A stretch of 64,000 bases of DNA from Anaerolineae bacterium. Lineage in GTDB: Bacteria > Chloroflexota > Anaerolineae > Promineifilales > Promineifilaceae. A program made the position numbers and the translations under genes. The DNA is taken from assembly GCA_023382655.1 (NCBI GenBank), contig JAHDWK010000026.1:35578-99577 (forward strand), written 5' to 3'. The notes below the pieces were generated by a model. The model was not told where the DNA came from. It saw only the letters and a program-made list of their open reading frames with translations, and did no database searches. This document shows, piece by piece, positions 9,122 through 18,904 of this stretch (position 1 is its first letter; the number at the start of each line of letters is the position of its first letter).

Positions 9122-12004
9122 ATGTCACGCCGGAAATGGTTTGAACATCACCCGCATCTACGCGCTTGCCTTTGGGGAAGCGTCCTTTTTTTAGCCGCGT
9201 TTTTGCCCCGTCTGGCCGCCATTGATCGCTATGTTACGCCCGATGAGCTGATCTGGGTGTTCCGCTCTGTGCAGTTCCGGCAGGCGCTCCTGGACGGGCA
9301 ATGGGCAAGCACGTTGACAGCCGGGCATCCGGGCGTGACGACGACCTGGCTGGGGGCGCTGGCGGTGAGCGGGCAGTTAGCGCTACGGCCGTCTGACCTT
9401 TCCACCTACCAATGGATTACCCATCTGGCCTGGTACGCGCCGGAAAATGTGGCCATGTTGTCCCGGCTTTACACCTTTTTGACCGGGGCGCGATTGCTGG
9501 TGGCGGTGGTGAACAGTCTGGGGATTGTCGTGGCGTTCTGGCTGGCGGGGCGGCTGTACGGCCGTGTCCCCGCCCTGCTCACCGCCTTGTTGCTCGCCTT
9601 CGACCCCTTTCTGGTGGGCCTGTCTGGCCTGCTGCATGTAGACGGCTTGTTAACCACTTTTACCACCCTATCGCTGCTAACGCTTGCACTGGCAATAAGG
9701 TCGCCACAAAACCGGCCCTACACCTGGGCAGCCCTGTCCGGCGGGTTGGCCGGTTTCGCCATCCTCAGCAAAATTCCGGCGCTGCTGCTGCCGCCGTTTG
9801 CGGCACTCTTTATTTTCTTGTCAATGTTCACGGGTCGAGAAAACCCCTTATCAGCTCGTTTGAAGCGGATGGTGGGACAGGGCTTGTCCTGGTTAGCAGC
9901 TTGTGTGCTACTGTTCTTCACCCTATTCCCGGCTCTGTGGCTGTCACCACTGTCGGTAGTGCAACAATTGACCGGGACGTTTGGTGAACATGCCGGCGAG
10001 GCGTTACGGCCGTCCTACTTTCTTGGCGAGATCACCCATGACCCCGGCCTACTCTTTTACCCGTTAACCCTCTCCTTCCGTCTCAGCCCGGTTGTATTGT
10101 GTGGCCTCATCCTTGCCGTTTTTCTTATCACGCGCGCCCTGTGGCGACAACCTGAACGCGACCCCTGGCTCAAACTGCCCACCGGGATTTTTATTTTATG
10201 GCCGCTCTTATTTGTCACGGCCGTGACCCAGGCTGCCCAAAAATATGACCGCTATGCCCTGCCGGTTGTACCCGCTCTGATTATTGTGGCGGCTTTAGGC
10301 TGGACGTATCTGCCACCGCTTAAGACGCGGCAATCCCAAGCCGTCTCCGTGTTGGCAGGCATCCAGGCGCTTTTGCTCCTGTGGGCCATGCCCTACCCGC
10401 TGACGGCCGTGAACCCACTTCTCGGCGGCACGGCCGTTGCCCGGCAGGTCATGGAACTGGATTGGGGCGAGGGCACCAGCGCCGCTGCCCATTGGTTAGC
10501 CACTCAACCCGACGTTGCCGACAGCACGGCCGTTGCCGGCATGTCCCCCGCTCTGGCCCCTTTTTTCCCCGGTCGCGCCCTGGCCTGGACGCCGGACAAT
10601 CTGCCCCAGGCCGAATACATTGTCACTACACTAGACAGTGGTAATGTTCAAACAGAGCCACCCGTCGCTGGCGCTGTGCCCATGCACACCATCCGCTTCA
10701 ACGGGCAAGATCGGGCGGTCATTTTTCGGGCGACGTCCACGGCCGTGACCACCCCGCCCACACCATTGCCGGAACCGATTCGTTTTGGCGACGCCATTTC
10801 TCTCCAGGCCACCCAGGCCGAAGCCACGCCAACGGCCGTCAATATCGCTTTGCAATGGCAGTTGGTGCAGCCGACGGACGGCCGTTATACCGTCAAACTC
10901 AGCCTGCTGGATGAAACCGGGCAGTGGTGGGCCGGCCTGGAAACGCCCTTACTCAACGATGTTTATTTTTACCCCGAACACTGGCAGACGACTGATAAAC
11001 CGGTTGTCCCGTATCGGCTGCCGCTGCCGCCCGGCCTGCCGCCGTCTGCCTACCGGGTGGAACTGGCGTTGTTTGATGCCGATACGCAGGCACAGTTGCC
11101 GCTGTTTGCCGCCGATGGCGCATTTGTAGGTATGGCGCAACCGGTGGGGCAGGTGCAAACGCGCTTAAAACCGGAACCAGTTTCCGCCACCCAATTTGAT
11201 CCGCCCATCGCCCTTATGAAGGATTGGGGCAGTCTGCGCCTGTTGGCCGGGCGTGACTTTCCACCTGCATCGGTGGTGAATGGCGACAATCTGCTGCTGG
11301 ATTTGTATTGGCGGGCCGACGATGCCTTGCCGCCCGGTTTGCAGGTGGAGGTGACTTTAGGTGATCTGACGGTGCGCCAGCCGCTCAGCCGTTTTGACAC
11401 GGCTAACTGGCGGCCTGGCGAGATCATCCACGAGAAAACGGCCGTCCCCATTCCCGCTGATATGCCCGGTGATGTGTATGAATTGCGGCTACGGCCGTTA
11501 ACCGCTGACGGCGGACCCTTAGGCGAAGCGCACCCGGTCGGGCAGGTAGAGGTCATAGCCCTGGACAGGCAGTTTGCGCTGCCGCCACACATACCCCAGC
11601 TGCGGGATGACCGCTTTGGCGAGCAGATGGTCTTAAAGGGCATGGATGTACCCGCCGGGTCATTCACTGCCGGTGAAACCATGAACCTGACACTCTACTG
11701 GCAGGTGGAGCAAAGGTCACAGCAACTCATCTCCACTTTTGTGCACCTGCTCGCTGAAAACGGGCAACTGGTGGCCCAATCTGACCAGTGGCCGGGCGGC
11801 CTGCCTGCCCACCTGTGGGCCGCCGGGCAGGTAATTACTGATACCCACACACTGACCCTGCCCACCGACGCCCCACTCGGCCCCTATCATCTCGCTTTCG
11901 GTCTTTACTATCCGGCTAACGGTCTGCGCCTGCCCGCGTTTGACGCCAACGGCCGTGCCCACCCCAACAACCAGATCACCCTCCCCCTGGAGACCGCGCC
12001 GTGA
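9122..12004 (+). CDS. GT-C family membrane glycosyltransferase (GT39/ArnT-like) with C-terminal beta-sandwich domains
   Basis: About 960 residues. The N-terminal half has roughly ten membrane helices and the GT-C signature acidic pair in the first outer loop (RYVTPDELIWV) followed by AGHPGVTTTWLG, as in PMT/ArnT enzymes that transfer a sugar from a polyprenyl-phosphate carrier outside the membrane. The second half is soluble and contains repeated modules with the pattern LTLYWQ...LISTFVHLL...LPTDAPLGPYHL, probably extracytoplasmic beta-sandwiches. Acceptor and sugar cannot be told. ATG 9122 is preferred over TTG 9113. The stop overlaps the next start by 4 bp (GTGA at 12001), so the two genes are translationally coupled. 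It carries 13 ACGGCCGT octamers. Confidence 0.8.
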   Translation: MSRRKWFEHHPHLRACLWGSVLFLAAFLPRLAAIDRYVTPDELIWVFRSVQFRQALLDGQWASTLTAGHPGVTTTWLGALAVSGQLALRPSDLSTYQWITHLAWYAPENVAMLSRLYTFLTGARLLVAVVNSLGIVVAFWLAGRLYGRVPALLTALLLAFDPFLVGLSGLLHVDGLLTTFTTLSLLTLALAIRSPQNRPYTWAALSGGLAGFAILSKIPALLLPPFAALFIFLSMFTGRENPLSARLKRMVGQGLSWLAACVLLFFTLFPALWLSPLSVVQQLTGTFGEHAGEALRPSYFLGEITHDPGLLFYPLTLSFRLSPVVLCGLILAVFLITRALWRQPERDPWLKLPTGIFILWPLLFVTAVTQAAQKYDRYALPVVPALIIVAALGWTYLPPLKTRQSQAVSVLAGIQALLLLWAMPYPLTAVNPLLGGTAVARQVMELDWGEGTSAAAHWLATQPDVADSTAVAGMSPALAPFFPGRALAWTPDNLPQAEYIVTTLDSGNVQTEPPVAGAVPMHTIRFNGQDRAVIFRATSTAVTTPPTPLPEPIRFGDAISLQATQAEATPTAVNIALQWQLVQPTDGRYTVKLSLLDETGQWWAGLETPLLNDVYFYPEHWQTTDKPVVPYRLPLPPGLPPSAYRVELALFDADTQAQLPLFAADGAFVGMAQPVGQVQTRLKPEPVSATQFDPPIALMKDWGSLRLLAGRDFPPASVVNGDNLLLDLYWRADDALPPGLQVEVTLGDLTVRQPLSRFDTANWRPGEIIHEKTAVPIPADMPGDVYELRLRPLTADGGPLGEAHPVGQVEVIALDRQFALPPHIPQLRDDRFGEQMVLKGMDVPAGSFTAGETMNLTLYWQVEQRSQQLISTFVHLLAENGQLVAQSDQWPGGLPAHLWAAGQVITDTHTLTLPTDAPLGPYHLAFGLYYPANGLRLPAFDANGRAHPNNQITLPLETAP

Positions 12005-15000
12005 GCCGTAACCCGTATCCCGTGACCCGTAATCCGTATACCGTAAACCGTGAGCCGAAGTCCGATTACCGATTACCGATTACGGATTACCGATTATGCA
12101 TCACGCATCACGCATCACGCATCACGCTCCTCACCCTTCTCCTCATCGCCTTTGCCCTACGCCTGCACACTCTGGAAAGCCAAAGTATCTGGTGGGATGA
12201 GGGGATCAGCCTCAATCTGGCGCGTTCGCCCCTCCCTACCATTCTGGCCGACCGGCTGAACAATATCCATCCGCCGCTCTACTTTATTATCCTCAAAGGC
12301 TGGGTGGCGCTGACCGGCCTGAATGCCTTCAGCGCCCGTTACCTCTCCACCCTCGCCAGCCTGCTGCAAGTAGCGGCCGTGTACGCCGTTTGCCGCCGCT
12401 GGCTCCGTAATCCGAAGCCCGAAGTCCGAAGCTCGAAATCGGATGTCCGACTTCGGACTTTGGACTTCGCCCCCCTCCTCGCCGCCTTCCTCGTCACCGT
12501 CTCCCCGCTCTCCGTCATCTACGCCCAGGAGGCGCGGGTGTATGCGCTGCTGCCGCTGGCGACGCTGGCGTTGTTGGCGGTTGCCTGGGAGATACGAGAT
12601 AAAACCTTTATCTCGTATCTCTATTTCCTGCTCTTTGCCCTGATCGAATGGTTTGCCCTGCATCTGCATTATGTGATGGTTTTTATGGCGGTGTATGTGA
12701 GTAGCTGGCTGCTGCTGGCGTTGGTGCAAGAGCAGCGCTGGCGCGATTTGCGCCGTTTTGCGGTCACGCAGATATTGGTGGGGCTGGCCTGTTTGCCCTG
12801 GTTTATGGCCGTCCTGCGCAACTGGACGGCCGTACAAGCCGAAGCCAACGCTGGTACCTACCTGGCCGAACCGACCCCCCTTGATTTTTTGCTCAAACAG
12901 GTGTGGGTCTTTCACCATACCGGCCTGACCGGGGCGCTGGCCCGCCCTGGCGTGTGGGAATTGTCTGCGCTGCTGCTGCTGGTCACGGCCGTGCTCATCT
13001 TCCTCCGTCTCACCGTTGCCCGTATTCCGTATTCTGTAAACCGTAATCCGAAGCCCGAAGCCCGAAGCCCGAAGCCCGAAGTCCGTGAACCGATCACGCA
13101 TCACGCATCACGGATCACGCATCACGGATTACGAATTACGGATTACCGCCTCCCCCGCCTCCTCCTCCAATGGTTCCTCCCCCTCAGCGGTGCGCTGCTG
13201 GTCTGGACGGTGCGCTCCTTTTCCCACCCGCGTTATATCGCCTTTGCCGCCATCAGTTTTATCCCTCTGGCGGCTTATTTAATTGCGCCCGGCGTGGCTG
13301 CCAGCAACCGGGTAATTCGCTTTCTGGAACGGCTGCTGGCGTTTACCCTTTTGCTGACGCTGCTCATTTTGTCCGGCGTCGGTCTGGCTCTGTATTTTCT
13401 TGATCCACAAGTGGCGAAGGATGATATGCGTGGGGCGGCAGGCTATTTGGGGTCGGCACTAACTCCCGAAGACCTGATCATTGTGCCCGATGCTGGCTGG
13501 GCTTTTCCCTTTGAATATGATGGTGACACGGCCGTTGTCATGCCTGAACTCTCTGACCCCGACGGCTTATGGGCGCGGTTGGGTGAATGGACGGCCGTAC
13601 CCCACCGCCGCATTGCCCTGGTGTCGGCGGCAAGCGGGCTGGCGCAGGGGCCAGCCGTTGTGCGTTTTGCTCTGGAACAGGTGGGATCACTGGTGGAGAC
13701 ACGGCCGTTTGATGGCCTGATCGTGCAAATTTACGAAGTAGACCAACCGGCCACACCGCCGGACTGGATGCCCCTGGATGCCTGGTTTGGGCCATTGCAA
13801 TTGACCGGCTTTTGGGTGGAACCACAAACGACCGCAGACACGGCCGTGACCCTGGCCCTGCGCTGGCAACTGAGCCAACCCTCACCGGATCGCCACACGG
13901 CCGTGTTGTCACTGCTGAATGCCGACGGCCTGCTGCTGGCGCAGTGGGATGAGATAGTGGTGGCTGCGGACGGTCGGCCTACCGACTTGTGGTCACGTGG
14001 CGAAGTGGTGACGACCACGCACGTTTTGCCTCTACCCTGGGGCACGCAGCCGCAGCCGGTGACGCTGCGCCTGGCTGTAAACGGCCGTCAGCCGGAGGGC
14101 AGGACCAGTCCCGTAGAGGTTCGCAATGCCGCCGGTCAACCGGGAGGCATTTCCATGGAACTGGCGCCCGTTATGGCGGTGCAGCCCGCCCACCGGCCCG
14201 GTGGCAATCCCTACAACCTGCCGCCGGGAATGCCCCGTCTGGCAGCGCCGATTGAGCTGATGGATGGACTGCGGCTGACGGCCGTGGGCCAGGATCGTGG
14301 GCAGATCAGCGGTGGGCAGGTCTTACGGGTGAGCCTGGAATGGCAGGCCACGGCGCCATTGCCCGGCTTACAGCCACAGTTGCAGTTGGCGCAAAATGGG
14401 CAGGTTTTAGCGGAAATCCCTGTTGTGACCCAATTCCCGACCGACCAATGGCGGGTGGGTGAAGTGGTGTTGGCGCATCATGCGCTGGCAATTCCGGCGG
14501 AGGTGGAGAGTGGCACGGCCGTGTTGCTTTTAACTCTGGAGGGACAACAAATTCCCATCGGACAGGTAGAAATCATCGCGTCTGACCATAATTTCATGCC
14601 ACCCACGCCGCAGGTGCCGTTGGATGCCATGTTTGGCGATGTGGCGCGGCTGGTGGGGTTTGACGCGCCAACTCAGGTGATGGCCGGCGAAGCGATCTCC
14701 CTCACTCTGTATTGGCAGGGGGTGGGCGAAAATGTGCCGGTGGCCTACACGGTGTTTGCGCATTTGTTGGCGGCGGACGGCCGTCTTATCGGCCAACATG
14801 ATGCGCCCCCGACCAACGGCGCACGCCTCACGACCGGCTGGATAACCGGCGAATACATCACCGACCCCCACGCTATCACCTTCCGCGAACCCGATTACAC
14901 CGGCCCGGCGCAAATCGCCGTTGGCCTGTATGATCCGGCGACCGGCATACGCCTGCCATTGGTGGGGGGCGGGGATATGGTGGTGTTGCCGGGGGTTGTG

Positions 15001-15021
15001 GAAGTGAGCGGTGGACAGTAA
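12001..15021 (+). CDS. GT-C family membrane glycosyltransferase with beta-sandwich tail and in-frame heptamer repeats
   Basis: Predicted 1006-residue paralogue of the upstream gene. The GT-C signature is WWDEGISLNLARSPL followed by NIHPPLYF; a multi-helix membrane core reaches about residue 470, then three or so repeated soluble modules (SLEWQA..., LTLYWQG...). Three blocks of degenerate 7-bp tandem repeats lie in frame: in the first 45 residues, near residue 140 and near residue 345. They encode low-complexity peptides such as ITHHASRITHHGLRITDYRL. The first block makes the true start uncertain; GTG 12001 gives the coupled overlap, but the first membrane helix starts only near residue 42. 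Confidence 0.75.
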   Translation: MSRNPYPVTRNPYTVNREPKSDYRLPITDYRLCITHHASRITLLTLLLIAFALRLHTLESQSIWWDEGISLNLARSPLPTILADRLNNIHPPLYFIILKGWVALTGLNAFSARYLSTLASLLQVAAVYAVCRRWLRNPKPEVRSSKSDVRLRTLDFAPLLAAFLVTVSPLSVIYAQEARVYALLPLATLALLAVAWEIRDKTFISYLYFLLFALIEWFALHLHYVMVFMAVYVSSWLLLALVQEQRWRDLRRFAVTQILVGLACLPWFMAVLRNWTAVQAEANAGTYLAEPTPLDFLLKQVWVFHHTGLTGALARPGVWELSALLLLVTAVLIFLRLTVARIPYSVNRNPKPEARSPKPEVREPITHHASRITHHGLRITDYRLPRLLLQWFLPLSGALLVWTVRSFSHPRYIAFAAISFIPLAAYLIAPGVAASNRVIRFLERLLAFTLLLTLLILSGVGLALYFLDPQVAKDDMRGAAGYLGSALTPEDLIIVPDAGWAFPFEYDGDTAVVMPELSDPDGLWARLGEWTAVPHRRIALVSAASGLAQGPAVVRFALEQVGSLVETRPFDGLIVQIYEVDQPATPPDWMPLDAWFGPLQLTGFWVEPQTTADTAVTLALRWQLSQPSPDRHTAVLSLLNADGLLLAQWDEIVVAADGRPTDLWSRGEVVTTTHVLPLPWGTQPQPVTLRLAVNGRQPEGRTSPVEVRNAAGQPGGISMELAPVMAVQPAHRPGGNPYNLPPGMPRLAAPIELMDGLRLTAVGQDRGQISGGQVLRVSLEWQATAPLPGLQPQLQLAQNGQVLAEIPVVTQFPTDQWRVGEVVLAHHALAIPAEVESGTAVLLLTLEGQQIPIGQVEIIASDHNFMPPTPQVPLDAMFGDVARLVGFDAPTQVMAGEAISLTLYWQGVGENVPVAYTVFAHLLAADGRLIGQHDAPPTNGARLTTGWITGEYITDPHAITFREPDYTGPAQIAVGLYDPATGIRLPLVGGGDMVVLPGVVEVSGGQ
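12005..12126. repeat. In-gene heptamer repeat block 1 (CCGTAAT/GATTACC/ATCACGC words)
   Basis: Tandem degenerate 7-mers: variants of CCGTAACC, then GATTACC four to five times, then ATCACGC four times. The block is read through by the glycosyltransferase frame at its N-terminus. Confidence 0.85.
12409..12470. repeat. In-gene heptamer repeat block 2 (CCGAAGC words, inverted)
   Basis: CCGAAGC-type 7-mers followed by their inverted form (CTTCGGA, CTTTGGA), so the block can fold into a hairpin. It is in frame inside the glycosyltransferase gene, in a loop between predicted membrane helices. Confidence 0.8.
13021..13146. repeat. In-gene heptamer repeat block 3 (GAAGCCC, ATCACGC, GATTACG words)
   Basis: GAAGCCC is repeated about four times, followed by CATCACG/GATCACG repeats and GATTACG/GAATTACG repeats. 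It is in frame and translated as a low-complexity loop before a membrane helix. Confidence 0.85.
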
Positions 15022-15051
15022 GTAGTGAGCAGTAAACAGTGAGCAGTGAGC
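15019..15051. repeat. Intergenic AGTGAGC/AGTAAAC tandem repeats
   Basis: Degenerate 7-mers of the AGCAGTA/AGTGAGC family just after the stop of the glycosyltransferase gene. The same family recurs at about 17117-17146 and at 44095-44160. The rest of the 145-bp gap has direct repeats of GCGAAG and ATCCGT words but no gene. Confidence 0.7.
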
Positions 15052-15166
15052 GGGATGGGATGATCCGCGAAGGGCGCGAAGAAGCGCGAAGGTTTCCTGG
15101 TATAGTAAAGAAATCCGTGAAAATCCGTCCTATGCGTTTCATCCGTGATCCTATTTCTGAGGCATT

Positions 15167-17134
15167 TTGAAGGTAGCTTTTTACGAGCAAAACAGGTGGG
15201 TTTATCTGGTGCTGACGGCCGTGCTGCTGGCGACGGTGCTGGTGTATGCTGCCTCGCTGGCGTTTGGTTTCATCTGGGATGACCCGCTCTGGTTTGGGCA
15301 CGCTCTGGGCAAGGCGTGGTGGCAAACGCTGTTGCCCAATGCCGATTTCCAGTTTTACCGGCCGTTGACCATGCTCTATTTCTGGCTGTTCATGCGGCCG
15401 GACGGTACGTTTGCCATTGAAGCGGCGCACGGTTGGCAGTTGGGCTTCCATTTGCTGAATGTGGCCCTGGCCTTTGCCCTCAGCCGCCGGTTGGGATTGG
15501 GGCGCGGCGTGGCGGTGGCGGTGGCGGCGCTGTTTGCCTTTTACCCGATGGCGTACCAGGCGGTGGCCTGGGCCGCGCCACAGCAGCCACTCACGGCCGT
15601 GTGGCAAAATGCTGCCTGGTTGGGTTACATCTGGGCACGGCCACTTCGGCAGGCGACCGGCAGTCGCCACTCAGGGCCGGCGTTGCCTGCCATCCCCCCA
15701 CCACGTCATACCCGTTGGGGGTTGGTTGCCAGTCTTGTCTTTTTTGCCCTGGCGCTGACCACGCAGGAGAGCAGCGTCACCGTTGCCATTGTACCCTTGC
15801 TGTATGAACTGCTCCTGCGCCGTACCTGGGCGGGGGGGCGGTCATTGGTTGGTTGGTTACGGCCGTATGGTTGGGCGCTGGTTTATCCGGTGCTGGCGGC
15901 CGGGTATGTGCTGGTGTGGCTGGTTGTGCCGCGCAAGGCAGGTATTACCGGCGCATTTTTTGACGGCCGTAACCTGGCCTATGTGCTACAAGGGATGGCC
16001 TTTCCCCTGTTTGGACGGCCGCAGGGATATGCGCCAGATGTGATGTGGAATGAGTGGGTGGTGGCGATGGTGGGCATCGCGGCGGTGGCGGTATTGCTGG
16101 CGCTGGCGGCCTGGCGCGGGCGGGGCCGGGTGGCGCTGTTTGGCCTGACCTGGGCGTTGGCGGCGGTGCTGCCGATGTTGGTGGGGCTGGGTTTTGCCTA
16201 TGTGGCGCTGGCAGCGCGGCTGCTCTATGCACCCGCATTGGGCATTTGCCTGCTGTGGGGCTGCGCCTTGTGGCCGCGCGCGGGGGAACGGCGTTGGGTA
16301 CAGGTGGGCAGTGTGCTGGCGATTGGTCTGATTTTGCTGCAAAGCGTCTGGCTGCTGCGCCAGTTTGAAGGGGTGTGGCGGCAAGGAACCGACCATTTGC
16401 GGGCAGCGGTGGCGGCGCTGGATGAAGGAGGTGACGGCCGTTTCCTTTTCCTCAACTTTCCCGACCGCTACGCGCCCACACGGCCACCATACCCGGTGGG
16501 CTATTGGGGGCCGACGCTGGCCCCGGTGGTGGTGGAACTGGCCGATTTTCAGCGCGTGTGGACGGGTGGACAGGCCCAATCGCTGTCTCACGCCATGCCC
16601 TGGCTGGATCAGGCGGAACGGGACAGTGGCGGTTACATGGTGGATATGCGTGGCGTGATTATCCAGCCGGATGAACTGGCGGCGCTGGCGGCAGAGGTGG
16701 ATGGGGTATATGTATCGCGTTACGGGGTGGACGGCCGTTGGCAGTTGCCATACGCGGGCCGGTTACAGCCGGGCACGGCTGATGGTTGCCCATTCGCCCT
16801 GATTGGTGAAGATATTTGCCTGCATGATGCCCAAATGGTGGAGACGACTGAGGGATATGAGGTGACGTTGGTGTGGTCTACGGCCGTGCCCCTGCCGCCA
16901 CACCTGACCATCTTTGCCCACCTGGGTGTGCCCGGTCAGCCGCCCGTGGCCCAGGCAGACGGGGATACCTGGCGGGGTGCATTGCCCCTGGCAAACTGGC
17001 CGCCCGGCGTCCTTATCGTCGAGCAGCGCACCTTGCCCCGCCCGGCGCAAGAGGGTCTGGCGCTGCAAGTGGGCGTGTATAACTGGGTGGATGGGCAGCG
17101 GGTGGGGGAGGTGGAGGTGAGCAGTGAGCAGTAA
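15167..17134 (+). CDS. GT-C-type multi-pass membrane protein, probable glycosyltransferase
   Basis: A 655-residue membrane protein with about ten helices. The first outer loop has FIWDDPLWFG and then FYRPLTMLYFW, which matches the acidic signature and Y/H-R-P motif of GT-C enzymes of the TMTC/PMT type. After the membrane part comes a soluble tail of the same beta-sandwich kind as in its neighbours (EVTLVWSTAVPLPPHLTIFAH). The start is TTG 15167 with GAGG seven bases upstream; no better ATG is present. It is third in a co-directional group of GT-C genes, likely acting on the same cell-surface glycan or glycoprotein. Confidence 0.7.
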   Translation: MKVAFYEQNRWVYLVLTAVLLATVLVYAASLAFGFIWDDPLWFGHALGKAWWQTLLPNADFQFYRPLTMLYFWLFMRPDGTFAIEAAHGWQLGFHLLNVALAFALSRRLGLGRGVAVAVAALFAFYPMAYQAVAWAAPQQPLTAVWQNAAWLGYIWARPLRQATGSRHSGPALPAIPPPRHTRWGLVASLVFFALALTTQESSVTVAIVPLLYELLLRRTWAGGRSLVGWLRPYGWALVYPVLAAGYVLVWLVVPRKAGITGAFFDGRNLAYVLQGMAFPLFGRPQGYAPDVMWNEWVVAMVGIAAVAVLLALAAWRGRGRVALFGLTWALAAVLPMLVGLGFAYVALAARLLYAPALGICLLWGCALWPRAGERRWVQVGSVLAIGLILLQSVWLLRQFEGVWRQGTDHLRAAVAALDEGGDGRFLFLNFPDRYAPTRPPYPVGYWGPTLAPVVVELADFQRVWTGGQAQSLSHAMPWLDQAERDSGGYMVDMRGVIIQPDELAALAAEVDGVYVSRYGVDGRWQLPYAGRLQPGTADGCPFALIGEDICLHDAQMVETTEGYEVTLVWSTAVPLPPHLTIFAHLGVPGQPPVAQADGDTWRGALPLANWPPGVLIVEQRTLPRPAQEGLALQVGVYNWVDGQRVGEVEVSSEQ

Positions 17135-17156
17135 GCAGGGAGCAGTGACCTGATCT

Positions 17157-18866
17157 CTACTCCTCTTTTTCGTAAATGATTACCTGGATTTGCCATTCGT
17201 GACGGCCGCTGGCCTGGCCCCATTCATCTTGGGTGTGGAAGGGAATGGTGAACTGGCGGCGGCTCATTTCGTCGAAGCCGTTTTCGATGACGGCCGTGTA
17301 CTCCGGCCAGGCCGGCACACCCCAGGGGCCACCTTCCAGCACGACCACGTACTCCACCTGACTGGCAGCTAATGTTTGTTGGAACTGGGCCAGATTGTCC
17401 GGCGTGGGGGAAGGGAGTACGGCCGAGGGCGCTGTCCAGATAGTCTGGTTAGTGGTTGCCAGCCGCCAGGACATGGCTTCGGCGCTGAATTGATCCCAGG
17501 GGTTGACCAGGAAAAAGCGGGCGTCAGGCGGGATTTCGTTTTGCAGCCAGTCCGCCAGATCATTCAGGGCGGGATGTGTTTCGTATTCCACTGCCATGAT
17601 CGCCCCAAACTGTTGGAAACGGTCGGACAGGACGCGGACGCTCTGCCAGCTTGCCAGCAGCAGCAGTCCGGCCATAAGGAAGATGGCGGCGCGCTGCCAG
17701 GTGGGCGTTTGCGGCCACTGGTGGCGGGCGATGTGCAGGGCATGGGTGAGCATCACGGCCGTGAGCACATGCAGCGCGGGCACAAAGGTGACAATAAAAC
17801 GGGGGTTGAAGGGGTGATTGATGAACATGATCAGCCCCATGCCACCCAGGAAATAGATCAGCAGCAGCCGGATGCCCGGCGCGTGCCAGTTGGCAATGGC
17901 CCAGACCAGCCCGGCCAGATTGACCAGGGCAAACAGGGGTGCGGGCGTCTCAAACCGCGCCAGACTGAGCGGATAATAAGCCAGGCCGCGCCAGGAGAGC
18001 CAGGCTTCATCGGCGGCCAATGGTTGCGCATAATCAACAGCACCGCTCAGGTTGCCGGGACGGGCCAGCCAGAGCAGCAGGGCCAGCGTCAGTGGGCCAA
18101 AGAGGTAGAGCCAGCGTTGCCATGTACGTAATCCGTGATCCGTAATCCGTGATGCGTGATGCGTGATGGGTGATCCGTGACGGAATGAACTATAGGCCAG
18201 AGAGAGTTCGGTGAGGGCCTCGTTGAGGGCGACGGCCGTGAGTGTGACGGCACCGTAGGTGTATTTGGTGAGGACGGTGAGGGTGAGCAGCAGGCTGGTG
18301 AGGAGGAGGTGGGCGGGGGACGGCCGTTTGAGAACGCGCAAATAGGCCCACAACGCCAGCATACTGATGAGCAGTCCCGGCGTTTCCAGCATCACCAGGG
18401 CGGCATTGACCAGCAGGGAAAACACAGTCAGCGTGAGAATGGCGGTGATGAGACCACTCAGCCAGCCGTACTTTTTGTCAATTTCCAGGCAGATGGCGTA
18501 GAGGACGGGTACAGCCAGGAAGAGGGAAAGGGCGCTAAAGAGGCGGGCAGTCACGGCCGTGCTGCCCACCAGCAGGAAAACCAGCGCCTTGAGCCAGGTA
18601 ACGCCCGGTGGATAAAAGTTTTGCGCGGCAAAGAGTTGGGCGAAACCACCCAGGTCGCCGCCGCGTAAGGCCAGCGCCATCTGCTGCGCCGCCAGGGCGT
18701 GGTTGGCCTCGTCAGAGTCAAAGGGGTAGTGCTGGAAGGCCAGGATGTGGTGAATGAGGAAGAGGAGGACGGCCGTGTCCAATATCAACACTAGCAGCAG
18801 CCCCAGCCAGGCGCGACGACGAGTGGTGGCGGGGGGTGGGGTAGATGGCATTTGGGTGGCGGGCAT
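17157..18866 (-). CDS. GT-C family membrane glycosyltransferase (GT39-like)
   Basis: About 569 residues with a cluster of membrane helices. The signature DSDEANHALAAQQMA followed by NFYPPGVTWLKAL is that of PMT/ArnT-like enzymes. It is convergent with the preceding gene and lacks the long beta-sandwich tail, ending in a short soluble domain. A heptamer-repeat block at 18122-18185 is translated in frame (SPITHHASRITDHGLR), like in the 12001-15021 protein. The reading frame is open further upstream, but that part is made of intergenic repeat DNA, so ATG 18866 (or 18851) is preferred; no clear ribosome site helps decide. Confidence 0.75.
   Translation of the reverse strand: MPATQMPSTPPPATTRRRAWLGLLLVLILDTAVLLFLIHHILAFQHYPFDSDEANHALAAQQMALALRGGDLGGFAQLFAAQNFYPPGVTWLKALVFLLVGSTAVTARLFSALSLFLAVPVLYAICLEIDKKYGWLSGLITAILTLTVFSLLVNAALVMLETPGLLISMLALWAYLRVLKRPSPAHLLLTSLLLTLTVLTKYTYGAVTLTAVALNEALTELSLAYSSFRHGSPITHHASRITDHGLRTWQRWLYLFGPLTLALLLWLARPGNLSGAVDYAQPLAADEAWLSWRGLAYYPLSLARFETPAPLFALVNLAGLVWAIANWHAPGIRLLLIYFLGGMGLIMFINHPFNPRFIVTFVPALHVLTAVMLTHALHIARHQWPQTPTWQRAAIFLMAGLLLLASWQSVRVLSDRFQQFGAIMAVEYETHPALNDLADWLQNEIPPDARFFLVNPWDQFSAEAMSWRLATTNQTIWTAPSAVLPSPTPDNLAQFQQTLAASQVEYVVVLEGGPWGVPAWPEYTAVIENGFDEMSRRQFTIPFHTQDEWGQASGRHEWQIQVIIYEKEE
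18122..18185. repeat. In-gene heptamer repeat block (CGTAATC/CGTGATC/CGTGATG words)
   Basis: About nine consecutive degenerate 7-mers of the CGTRATC type, in frame in the 17157-18866 gene. Confidence 0.85.
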
Positions 18867-18904
18867 GGCCGTTATTGTGGCGCAGTTTGAGAGGTGGGGC
18901 AACC

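Noticed and set aside
12157..13104. A 315-residue frame opposite to the glycosyltransferase at 12001-15021
   Set aside because: Composition is repetitive and basic, it runs over the heptamer blocks, and the opposite strand has clear GT-C motifs and membrane helices.
12005..13146. CRISPR array
   Set aside because: The repeats are 7-8 bp, contiguous and degenerate, without 25-40 bp repeats or unique spacers, and no cas genes are near.
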